NCBI GenBank assembly: GCA_038501625.1
Contig: JAZAYU010000712.1
Span: 1-64,000, forward strand
Direction: 5' to 3'
DNA length: 64,000 bases
From: Corbicula japonica
Lineage: Eukaryota; Mollusca; Bivalvia; Venerida; Cyrenidae
The notes beneath the pieces were generated by a model that was given only the letters and a program-made list of their open reading frames with translations, did not search any database and was not told where the DNA came from. The position numbers were made by a program, and so were the translations under genes. Of this stretch, positions 43,891-53,977 are shown piece after piece (the stretch's first letter is position 1; each line of letters starts with the position of its first letter).

Positions 43891-45669
43891 TCATTGATGC
43901 CATTGTACATGTATCAGTTCAATGTTGAACAGCTGCAGCTTGAACTTCCCTATAGCACTATTGGAGATAGCAAGTCGTGTTTTATCCTTGGATACACAGA
44001 CATTATATGGATACTTCATATCCAGCACATGTGAGGACAATATCTGTCCTGCATGGGATATCTGCACTATAGAGTTTGTAAGCCTACTGCAGACAAAGAT
44101 ACAGTCAGCAGGACCGACCGCCACACCACGTGGTTCCTTGATGATCTTCTCGTCCTTGACCTCGACTCTCGTGTTGTTGGCTATGTCATAGATGTAAACG
44201 GTGTGCGCGAATTTGTCAGAAAATACAATCTTATTACGGTTCTTAATGTATGTATACCAACTTTCATCTAGTTTGAATTGTTTTGAGGGAAAGTTAATAG
44301 CTAGCGGTCTTTCCTCTCCTCGCACTGATACAACACGGACAGGTTTAGGGTCGTTGTAACATCCTACAAGAAAACTGTCGTCCGTCATCATACATATGGA
44401 ATCACAGTTCATGGGCACCTTTAAAGTACGCAAAACTGCGACTTCACTTGATTTACTAATTTTAATAAAATATATGTTAGTACCATTTGATACTGCCACA
44501 TTCTCATCATTCATAACTGTCACCTCAAATGGAGTGCCTGGTAATAATACAAAGCCCACTTTTTCAAGCTTTTGATTATAAACCAAACATTTCTTGTTCT
44601 TATTGTCTACAGCGACCAGTCGTCCATCCGACAGAAAATCCATACCTGTGTATAACGGTTCCTCTACATCACCGTCACCTTGCTTCAGGTCAGTAGAAGC
44701 CAGCAGTGTTAGCTGTACTTTCTGATCTTTGTTTTGACTGTTAATTTTTACAAATTTAGTGACACCGGCAGGAACATATTTCATCGTAAGCTTACCGGGT
44801 GTTGTTTTTTTTGTTGGAGGCAGTTGAATTGATTGATCAAAATCAAACGACATATTAATGTCTTTCAAATCAGAAATATCATCGTCCGTTTTCCGTTTTA
44901 GAATCACGATTCGATCTTTGAGGTGATGGGCCATGATAAGCTGTTGAACTGGAGTTCCTTGTTTTATGACATTGTCTACATCCGAGATAGCCTCCCTCAC
45001 GTCAATAGCGTTACTGTTGCAGACGGCGTTTTTCATGTCAAGATCTTGAAATGCTTGTTGTTGGAAACAATTTATTTCCTTGGCAACGATTCTTTTCAAG
45101 TTTTCAAACATTTCATTCAATTGGTCTTGCATCTCTTGTATTTTGTTGGTTATTTCTGTAGCTTCTGTGATGACCTTTCCTCGAATATTCATCAAGCGCT
45201 GAGCGTAAGCTTTAGCCTTGGTTTCGATATCTAATAAATCACGCCTAAGGCTGGAGAAGTCGGCCGCGCTTGATTTTGCTTTATTTTCTATTTCCACTAC
45301 ATGTTGACATTTTCGATGCTTTACAATGGCACAGGTACTGCAACAAAACATGTCGTCATCCTCACACACGAATTTAAGCTTCTTGCTATGCTCCTTGCAC
45401 CGATCTAGACCTTTCATGTCAAACGGAACTTTCGATTTATCAGCGTCGCCAACTGCAACAATTTTATGATGTTTTAGAATAGTGAACTGTAGATGCGTTT
45501 TCGAACAAGATGAGCATAGGTATTCGGAACAATCTAAACACCAGTCTTCTGCCACAGTCCTCCTGCCCGCATTACAGCATGGTTGACACAGTTTCTCTAA
45601 TATGGCAAACGTCTGCTTTCCAGGTACCTTATCTCCTACTTTCTCTTTCGAAATGTTAGAATCCGCCAT
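43891..45669 (-). CDS. RING-less B-box/coiled-coil/NHL-like protein (TRIM-like), copy 2, 592 aa
   Basis: Paralogue of 36072-37838 along its whole length: same initiator MADSNISKE, both B-boxes with zinc ligands kept (KLCQPCCNAGRRTVAEDWC, LDRCKEHSKKLKFVC), coiled coil, and NHL-like C-terminal half (FLSDGRLVAVDNKNKKCLVY, EPRGVAVGPADCIFVC). It is intronless and open. The C terminus is extended by HVQWHQ because a six-base CATGTA insertion replaces the stop position used in copy 1. Conservation of frame and zinc residues while flanking DNA has diverged argues that both copies are or were functional. Function unknown; no RING. Confidence 0.9.
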   Translation of the reverse strand: MADSNISKEKVGDKVPGKQTFAILEKLCQPCCNAGRRTVAEDWCLDCSEYLCSSCSKTHLQFTILKHHKIVAVGDADKSKVPFDMKGLDRCKEHSKKLKFVCEDDDMFCCSTCAIVKHRKCQHVVEIENKAKSSAADFSSLRRDLLDIETKAKAYAQRLMNIRGKVITEATEITNKIQEMQDQLNEMFENLKRIVAKEINCFQQQAFQDLDMKNAVCNSNAIDVREAISDVDNVIKQGTPVQQLIMAHHLKDRIVILKRKTDDDISDLKDINMSFDFDQSIQLPPTKKTTPGKLTMKYVPAGVTKFVKINSQNKDQKVQLTLLASTDLKQGDGDVEEPLYTGMDFLSDGRLVAVDNKNKKCLVYNQKLEKVGFVLLPGTPFEVTVMNDENVAVSNGTNIYFIKISKSSEVAVLRTLKVPMNCDSICMMTDDSFLVGCYNDPKPVRVVSVRGEERPLAINFPSKQFKLDESWYTYIKNRNKIVFSDKFAHTVYIYDIANNTRVEVKDEKIIKEPRGVAVGPADCIFVCSRLTNSIVQISHAGQILSSHVLDMKYPYNVCVSKDKTRLAISNSAIGKFKLQLFNIELIHVQWHQ

Positions 45670-46015
45670 TTTGTGGGTGTCAACACTTTTTGTACACGTT
45701 AATACTTTCGTTTTTATCTGTTATGTTTGTAAAGACGAATGGAGAATACAGTAATAATTTCTGTTCTTATATGAACACATGAGAAAAAATCCTCGAGTTT
45801 TGAAAACATTTTAGGTTTTGTTTATTCAGTTTATATTAATATCCAACGACGGACGAATTGGACAGTTTTAATCACCGCAGTTGTAGTAAATGGGCCATAC
45901 GACAGTTAAAACGACTGATTAAACGTACAAAAATCAGTTTGATAATTATAATTATCTTTTAGATTATTTTGCAGTTACTGTTCATTTGATTTTGATTTCG
46001 TGAAATAAAATTCAT

Positions 46016-46430
46016 CAGCAACTTGGCAAAACGAAGTTTGCAAAACCAATGTTGGGTCTTTTTTTACATAAGTTCAGAAAAGTTAGAACAGTAAAGAAAT
46101 TTACTAAATTCTCTGCAATGGCAAAATTAAATTCAATTAAACTTTGCACAAACAAAAATGTTGTATCTTTGTAATATACAACTTCAGAAAGGGTAGAACA
46201 GTAAGAAAAATAGCTACACGTAGATCTTAAAGCTATCTAAAATACAATTATTCATCCAAACACAAACTAAGGGAAACAAAACATATATTGATAAATTGAA
46301 TGCCTGTTGCATACAAAATGTTTCTGGGTTCAACTTGGTAACTAATGGACTAAGTAAACCCATAAAATTAAAAAGAGCTGTGCCATTTAAAACAAGTACA
46401 CAAAATGATGATGTTTTTAGAGTGAAACAT
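46016..46430. other. Junction between duplication copies 2 and 3
   Basis: AT-rich. TTTGCAAAACC- and AACTTTGCACAAAC-like phrases repeat, with AACTTCAGAAA and GTAGAACAGTAA pairs. It looks like a short two-unit degenerate repeat. Confidence 0.4.
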
Positions 46431-48110
46431 ATTTTACAATTTATTTAAATTCAATATAAAATCTATAGGAAATGTTAATAAACTTGCTCATGCCTATTGT
46501 AGAATATAGAACAAAGATTAGAATGTATTCATAAGTAAACTGAAATGAAAAAGTGATAAACAGTCCAATAAATATTTGACGTGTGTTTTTACTGGCCTTT
46601 AAAAACTTAATTAAAAATGGATCCTTTAGTATATTGGAATGTCTGTTGTTGTATTAGATTACATATTATATGTCTGTTGAAAACAATAATAACCTGACCT
46701 GCTATAATTTATTAAACAATTATACTAATATTTGAAAAAAAAATAAATTAAATGCATTATGCTATAAAATAATCTTTGTGTCAAATTATACCGATGTTTG
46801 CTTTTAAGTTGAGTTTGAGTGGTTGTGATAATTTAGGATAAATAGCAAAGCCCAGAGAGGGCGAATATTTTCAACCGTTGGAAGGTAATGCTGGCCTTAG
46901 ATTTTACCTTTGCTACAGTACTTTTCAAGTGTTCACCACTCCGCACCGGTCAACATCACTTTTAATAGTTAAAAAAGAATATCTTGCCCTCACTCAGCTG
47001 ATATATTTATAAATAATAAATACTAGCGACTAATATATGCGCCATGTTGTTGGAGAGAATGTGTTCTTTGGAAGGTGAAATACATCATCATGTTTAGCAG
47101 AAGACTTGCCTTTTTCCATTTTGCTTGAAACAATAACAGTGTCAAAAGTAACGATAAAAACAAATTAACTTATTATTTATATAGAGAGAATGTCACGTAT
47201 TTCCGCTTAATGATTTTGTTAGATAGATATGGTCTTTATGTCACACTGGTGTTAAATTTCAGGCGAGATCTAGAATTTCGAGAGTTAAGTTTTGAGTTTA
47301 AGACAATTACATGTAGAAATGTCACGTAACATTTCAATTATCAATATATTTATCTATAAAATGATAGATACTTGGTTGTTCAGCTAAAAAGTAAAATAAA
47401 ACTAAGCCACTGCAGAAACAACCGTTTAAGATTACATCCATATTGCTTTAACATTAAGAAGTAAATCATTTAGTTGAACATAAATGTAATCATGTAAGCG
47501 CTGCCAATTAATATGCCAATAGCTACTATTCTATATATGTAACCCATGTGACATTCCATTATAATCACTTCCAAGAGAATGCAACAATTTTATACCTGTG
47601 ACCTAAGTTACCAAGTAACAATATGCAGCGGGTATGGAAATTGTATATATTTGCTATATATGAACATGAACAGTTACAAGGGAAGCAAATCTCGTGTCTA
47701 TACTGTGCCAAGGATGTTAGTTACTCTTCTTGCACCAAAGGAAGCCTCGCGCGTTCATGTTGAATCTAATTAAATATTCTTGTGAAAAGGCTTTCACATA
47801 GTTTCAGCGTTGAGAAAAGACATAAACATGTTTGCGATTTTGATCGAAAAAGCTTAAACTTAAGAGCACATTTTTATCGTTGTCACATGTTGAAACAATT
47901 TTTTATTGAGATTGCCTTTAGACATGAAGAGATATATTATTTCCCTAGATGTTAAGACCGAGGTCTGATTTTGCGTTTTCTCGATTAAGAATAGGCATAT
48001 ATTGTCATGTATCAGTGCCCGAACGATCATTTTTAGGTAACCTAACTTTTGTTTGTTGTCCATATAGTGGAGGACTAAGCATGACATTATATGTGGCTGC
48101 CTTTAAACAA
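46431..48110. repeat. Segmental duplication copy 3 (older, diverged)
   Basis: Order and landmarks match copies 1 and 2: CTATTGTAGAATATAGAAC, the GTTGTTGTATTAGATTACAT segment, ATATATTTGCTATATATGAA, GGGAAGCAAATCTCGTG, GTTAGTTACTCTTCTTGC and TTGTTGTCCATATAGTGG. It lacks the CAGGGTTCCCACA transposon present in the other two, which suggests copy 3 split off first. Confidence 0.65.
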
Positions 48111-49738
48111 TTACTCTTAATAACAATGGATAAAAATCGAATAGTATATAGTAGCTTATGTAAAAGAAACGATAAGGTGAAGTAAACTTGAAGCTGGACA
48201 TTGGCTACTTGAATGTAAAAAAACATGTATATTTAGCACCCGTTTTAGTCAGGTAGTTTTTTATGATTGAATACTCATCCAAGAAATTTAAATACACGTA
48301 AAACATTTCGTGGTATTTCCTCCACCAGTCAAGGAACAATACATATACATGTAAATTGGTACAGATTATATATTGCCGACTTAGCCAGCCATTGAAAATT
48401 CAAAAGTGTGTGACATGCAATGTCGTAGCAAGCGATCTACTCACATTAAAAAATGACGATCATTTGTGCATAGAGTTTCGTTTTTCTTGAGTGATTTGAT
48501 TGTAAAACGTCATTAAAGCTAGAAACATACTTTAAACCCAGCGTCGTTAGGGACGGTTACGTCGGCTTTAATTGCACCAATGCAATCCGCCAACAAAAGG
48601 AAGTCACATTATTGCCAATCGGACCTGGCTGAAATTTGGCAGAATGAATTATATGGCCGTACACTTTTATAGAAATTCTTTACCTGCGTCTATTGACAGT
48701 ATTGAACAGATCTGTACCGAGTTCAACGTGGTATTTCCTTCTTTAGGAAAATGTGTTTGTTTTAAACTTTGACAACATTTAGAAAGAACATCATATCTAT
48801 TTTCTCATAATTTTAGTCGGAACGAGTAAATATCCAACGTTGTTTTACAATAAGGACTATATTTTGTCACAGACTTACTCAGTTGGCTATTTGTTTAATT
48901 TTATAAAGAAATCAAAGCGCTGAAAGCGTTGAAATACTGGCGCGCTGGTTGAATCGAACATGCCCTGCACAGATATCATTACTGTAAACATATGAAACTA
49001 TGTGTGATTTTTACGTTAAACTTTGTGACAGTTACTATCATCAACATTAGCAAATAATTCTGTATATTCAGGGATTTCAATAGATGCAGGTACTTGTATT
49101 TTGATGCAAGGAAATTAGGTTTTCCACTTTTTTTTTTCACCTGAATCTTAGGCGGGGGTCTTTTTGATGCAGAAGCGTATGATTAGTGGTTAAATTTTGC
49201 TAGAATAACGATGATCAGGCTCCGCCACAACTGAGTATTGTCAACAATGAAATGCACAAGGCTCACGTACCTTAAGAGACTGAAACAGTTACAATGATCT
49301 TAATTTTTACGTCGATCGCAACAATGCATTAACAAAAATATTCGCCAACTTACTGACGGTCTCCCCAGGATTTTTGGAAGGGTTGTTGCTGGATATTTCG
49401 TGGATATAAGCTCGCGAAACTTTATTTTTTAACTATCATTTTATACAATTTTATATTTGTACCAAAGTTTACTGCAAAAACTGTATATAGTACATAGATG
49501 TTTTTTTTATCTCTTTAGAGCCAAGAAAGGAACAAAGTTAAAAAACATAAATAATGTGAAACAATGTGTAAACAGTATGTCAACATGTGTTTTAATAACA
49601 TAAACTGATCTGATCTCATCAAGTTACAATGCCAACTATATACTCTGTATAGTTAGTTTTTCACCTTCATTGTCCAAGATATCTCACACATATCAAACTC
49701 AGTGTTTCATTACAACTGACAGAATTAGGATTAAACTT
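48111..49738. other. AT-rich stretch without recognised gene
   Basis: No convincing homology. Short ORFs are unconserved. A TACTGGCGCGCTGG phrase at 48941 resembles the palindrome near 51785. Confidence 0.4.
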
Positions 49739-49911
49739 TCAGAAGCCTCTTTTTTTCTGGGCCCAAGCGCTGACTGCCTTATTATAATCAAACTTCAGTA
49801 CATCAGGACCTTCCATGGATATCATTAACAATGAATTTAATGTTGAATTGTTAAGCCTGCTTCTAAGCTTAGTCTTCACTCTTGATAAAGTGGAAAAACC
49901 CCACTCACAAT
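49739..49911 (-). CDS. hAT-type dimerisation domain, terminal exon or relic
   Basis: Read on the minus strand after an acceptor TTTCAG (49912-49917) it encodes CEWGFSTLSRVKTKLRSRLN, then SLLMISMEGPDVLKFDYNKA, AWAQKK and a stop. This is the signature of the hAT family C-terminal dimerisation region, found in transposases and in domesticated host genes such as ZNF862-like proteins. Upstream exons are not clear; the ORF at 50270-50626 on the same strand may belong to it. Only the last exon is well supported. Confidence 0.7.
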
Positions 49912-50029
49912 CTGAAATTAAATTAATTTACGATACCAGTAAACATATAGATAGCTTCACATATATAAAAATAATATCATAATAGGTATTCAGTTAACAC
50001 AAACAGGTATAATAAATTATGTAGTGCAC

Positions 50030-50230
50030 CCCAAGAACCTGGTTTAAACCCCTAGTAGCAAATTATTTTGCTACTGGCTGTTCCAAGGCGCTAACCCATA
50101 CGGTTCCCCTTTTTTTGTTAAACAATCAACAAACAAATCATTTATTTTCCTCTCTTCTTTTTGCTGCAGGGGAGGCTGTGTTTTATGAGTGTGGCGATTA
50201 CTGATATGCATATTTCCCTTTTTATATATA
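50030..50230 (-). mobile_element. Dispersed element related to 40551-40957, reversed
   Basis: Minus-strand reading gives ATATGCATATCAGTAAT, CGCCTTGGAACAG, a fold-back around GCAAAATAATTTGC, and GGTTTAAACCAGGTTCTTGG, matching the other copy block by block with internal changes. Confidence 0.7.
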
Positions 50231-50269
50231 GTAGCATGAAATTGAGTTATTTTATTTATTTAATGCAAG

Positions 50270-50626
50270 TCACAAGGCTAAGTAAATATATATAAAAAAA
50301 ACATTGCCAACTTCTTGCAACCAGAAGTAGACTTTCTTCCACTTAGGATCGACACCTGACTGGATCGAACTGGCTGTTCGAGGTAGCCGGCGTTGATTCA
50401 GTGTCTCGGCATGTTGGGGTACCGCGTCCGGCGTCGGAGTAATTTTACGACGTGAAGGGGTACTTGGCGTCGTAAGAGTCGCTCTTGAAGGGCTATCCGG
50501 AAATGATCTCGATCTCATTTCTAGAATTTTGAAGTTCAGAATGCCCGATGGAGTTGGCATCAGCCTCACAAGGCCGGTTTCTCTTGAAATAAGATAGAAT
50601 TGACGAGTCGCCGTTCTTTCGCGCAT
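50270..50626 (-). CDS. Candidate first exon of a hAT-derived or unknown gene
   Basis: A 118-codon minus-strand frame in a CpG-rich block quite unlike its AT-rich surroundings. The product is Ser/Thr/Pro/Arg-rich (ATLTTPSTPSRRKITPTPDA) and ends with DPKWKKVYFWLQEVGN, which faintly resembles the start of zinc-finger regions in hAT-derived proteins. An ATG at 50626 is possible. The block 50700-51300 upstream would be its promoter. No family assignment is secure. Confidence 0.35.
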   Translation of the reverse strand: MRERTATRQFYLISRETGLVRLMPTPSGILNFKILEMRSRSFPDSPSRATLTTPSTPSRRKITPTPDAVPQHAETLNQRRLPRTASSIQSGVDPKWKKVYFWLQEVGNVFFIYIYLAL

Positions 50627-50693
50627 GCATACTTGAAAATGTGTCCGACGAAAATGAACTGATCGTTACGATGATAGCGCAGTAAAATGCCAC

Positions 50694-52084
50694 AGAATGT
50701 ATTTCTTTTGCAATTTAAGTTCTAAATGCAACTTGCCAATAGATTTGTTTAAAACAAATCCATTATCGCACAATTATTTTCATACATGTATACAGTACAA
50801 TTTTCGAAGTGTTTGTCTTCTAATCACAGAACTAAGAATAACCAAATAATTACTCATGATCGCATCTCATTAAAATCATTGAACATTATGTTAAACACAC
50901 CGGGTTCCGCTATTTATTGAGAATATCAAGAGTCAACAGAGCCAAAATACGATCAAACGACACCGACAGACTTGCGAATTCACCACGTGGAGAGGCGGAG
51001 TTATCCAGCTGATAGTAAAGAAATCGATTGTGATTGGTCAAATCGCCCATTGCTTAACCTTGAATGAGGTGTGTATTGAAAAGCGACCTGTGTTTACAAT
51101 GCAAGAAACAGAAAATTATGACATGTCGATTTTGAATAAACGGATGTCGGCGAATTTAACACTTGTTGGAAATAGATCAAAGCTTGTTAACGGTTGTCTG
51201 GGGAGAACACTGGGACCCGGCCCGGTCCTTGTTAGCCGAGCAAAATCTCGATCCACAACTACTCCAACCTAACCAAAATGGCAACCCACGCTATCTCCCG
51301 CTTGTCACGTGACTGATTTGTTTTTAATCGTTCTTTTAATATCCTTTCATAGTTGTTCGAATCACAACATTAAATTGTTTTCTTGTTTTTATTTGTAGAA
51401 TTATATTTCAAAGTTCGCATTCCTTCTCGAAATATTTGTATTTTCTTAAAATGCACTACTTTTTATGCCACACAACTACGAAATCTTTCAGGCGTAACTA
51501 AACTACTCATTCATATCCAGTTGCTTGTTCACTGCCGTAGCTGGTCATGATTTCACTCTACATTGTTCGATGGAATTTTTCGCATGGATGCTCCAAAATT
51601 ACACGGAAACTTACTATCAATCGCTCAGAATTCGTGGAATGGTGTGCTGCATTGTGCTTCACACTTGTGCAGAACATTTCGGCCTGCTCTCGCGGTGACC
51701 ACTTACTTGATACGCTCTCGTGGTCGCAATGATACACCCGAAGTTAAGGACTGCGCGTCGCAGAGTTCACAGCATCGTTAGTTAATACTGGCGCATGCGC
51801 GCCAGTATAAAAACAACAACATTAAAATGTAATCTTGATTGAATTTATATAACGTTTCTCTGCGTGAAAGAGAGAATTCGACACAATAATTTTATCGGAT
51901 GTTTAGAATGACTCAGATGGTTTAGCAAACATTCTAATTAAAGTATTCAGTTGCTTCGCAATGTACATGACGTGTATACACTGTAACAGACACTTAAACA
52001 GGATATTTATTAATCTATGGGTCATTATTTATATACATTGCGAAAGTAATGATCAGTTAAGCCTTGTACAGAAGCGATATAAGT
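50694..52084. other. CpG-containing intergenic region, possible promoter
   Basis: Around 50990-51310 and 51600-51810 the sequence is richer in CpG, with GTGATTGGTCA (inverted CCAAT-like) at 51030. A perfect palindrome ATACTGGCGC-ATGC-GCGCCAGTAT sits at about 51785-51808. ORFs here are short and without recognisable domains. Confidence 0.4.
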
Positions 52085-52215
52085 CTGATTATAGTCAGTA
52101 AGTCGTCCGTCATACTTGGATATACAAACACTTCGTTGATATACAATGCCCGGCGCATATGAGAACTGTCCTCTATCAGATACATGCAGTATAGAATTTG
52201 CGCCCTAACTGCACA
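52085..52215 (-). pseudogene. TRIM-like C-terminal relic
   Basis: Aligns with the last ~130 bp of the intact TRIM genes (CTTGGATATACAAACACTTC, GAGAACTGTCC, ATCAGATACATGCAGTATAG) but is frameshifted and truncated. It lies immediately past the 3' end of the pseudogene at 52235-53977. Confidence 0.65.
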
Positions 52216-52234
52216 TTCTTAATAATTGTTGTTA

Positions 52235-53977
52235 TTATACCAGTTCAACATTGAATAGCTGCAATTTCCTCTTCGCGAAAGAACCATTTGTGACAGTCGG
52301 TCTTGTTTTATCATCGGAAACACAAAGACTACGTGGAAACGCCATGTCTAACCTATGTGAGGACAATATCTGTCCTGTATGAGATATCTGAACTATAGAG
52401 TTTGTGTCGTCACTGCAGACGAAAATACAGTCTGCAGGACCGACCGCTACACCACGTGGTTCTTTGATGATGTTCTCATCCTCGACTTCGTTACTCGTGT
52501 TGTTAGCTAAGTCGTAGATGTAGACGGTGTGCGAATATCTGTCAGAAAAAACAAATTTATGACAGCTTTTCATGTATGTACAAGCACTATCACCTGCGAT
52601 GGGGTATTGCTTTGAAGAAAAGTTTATAGAGAGCGCTCTCTCCTCTCCTCCGACTGAGGCAGTACGGACTGGTAGTGGGTCGTCGTAACATCCTACAAGA
52701 AAATATTCATCCGTCATAAACATATGGAATGACAATTCATATTTACCCTTTAAATATGTGAAATAGTGACTTCACTTGATGTACTGATTTCAATAAAATA
52801 TATTTCAGGACCACTTGCTACTGCGACTATTTATCAGTTATAACAGTCACATCAAACGGTGTATCTTGTAATAACACAGAACCCATCTTTTCCAGCTTCT
52901 GATTATACACCAGACATTTCTTGTTCTTATTGTCCACAGCGACTAGTCTTCCATCTGAAAGAAAATCCATCCCTAAGTATAAAGGTTCTTTCTCATCACC
53001 GTCATCTTGCGTAAGGTCAACAGAAGCCAGCAGCGTCAGCTTCACTTTTTGATCTGTGTGTTGGCTGCTTTTATTCTCACAAGGCACAGAAACATCGAAA
53101 GGTACATATTTCATGGTAAGCTTACCAGGTATGTTTTCAAACGCTGGTGGCAGATTAACTGTATTATCAAAATCAAACGTCATAGCTATGTCTTTCAGTT
53201 CAGAAATATCTTTGCCGAGATTCTCTTTAAGCATCTTAACTCGATCGTGTCATAATGAGTTGTTGCACTGGGGTTCCTTGTTGTCCAACATTGTCTTCAT
53301 CCAATATTGCCTCCGTCACATCAAAAATATAAGAATTACATACCGTCATTTTTCGGGTCAAGATCAGGGAAAGCTTGTTGTTGAAAAGAGCCTATTTCTT
53401 TGGCAACATTCCTTTTTAGTTTTTCAAACATTTCGTTCACCTGGTCCTGCATCTCCTGTATTTTGTTGGTTATTTCAGTGGCATCTGTTTTGACCTTCTC
53501 TTGGATATTCGTTAAACGTTGAGAGTAAGCTTTTGCCTTGAAATCGATATCTAACAATTCTTGTCTGGTGTTGGTCAAAGCCACAATTTTTGTTTCCGCT
53601 ATATATTCAATCTCCACAACACTAAGGCACTTTCGGTGCTTGACTATGGCGCATGTACTGCAACAGAGCTCGTCGTCATCTTCACATAGGAACTTCAGTA
53701 TCTCGCTGTGTTGTTTGCATCGATCTATACCTTTCATGTCATAGGAAACTGATAAGTTGCTTGCTTCACTTGTGGCAACAATCATATGATCCCTTGCAAA
53801 AGAAAATCGTTTGTGTATTTTAGAGCAAGCCGAACATAGAAACTTGGAACAGTCGACACAACAGTATTCCGCAGCAGTTTTATTGTCCGCAAAACTGCAT
53901 GGTTGACATAATTTTTCCAGTTGGTTTTTAGAAACTGCAAATGTTTGATTTCCAGGAATCGTATCATCGGCGTTCAT
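52235..53977 (-). pseudogene. TRIM-like pseudogene in duplication copy 3
   Basis: The whole B-box/coiled-coil/NHL-like structure is recognisable but split. The N-terminal 213 codons (53977-53336, both B-boxes intact) stop after a one-base frameshift near 53340. A small deletion near 53245 shifts frame again. 53234-52827 is open (propeller start), then breaks near 52830 and 52750. 52735-52235 encodes the C-terminal blades (EPRGVAVGPADCIFVCSDD). There are at least four disruptions, so it is not translatable as one protein. The initiator MNADDTIPG differs from the other copies. Confidence 0.88.

Noticed and set aside
51030..51781. Short ORFs in the CpG-containing block
   Set aside because: No domain, no splice or start context and no conservation that can be seen in the window.
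52235..53977. Reading the third TRIM copy as a spliced gene
   Set aside because: The breaks are small frame changes within conserved motifs and lack splice sites; the two intact paralogues are intronless.
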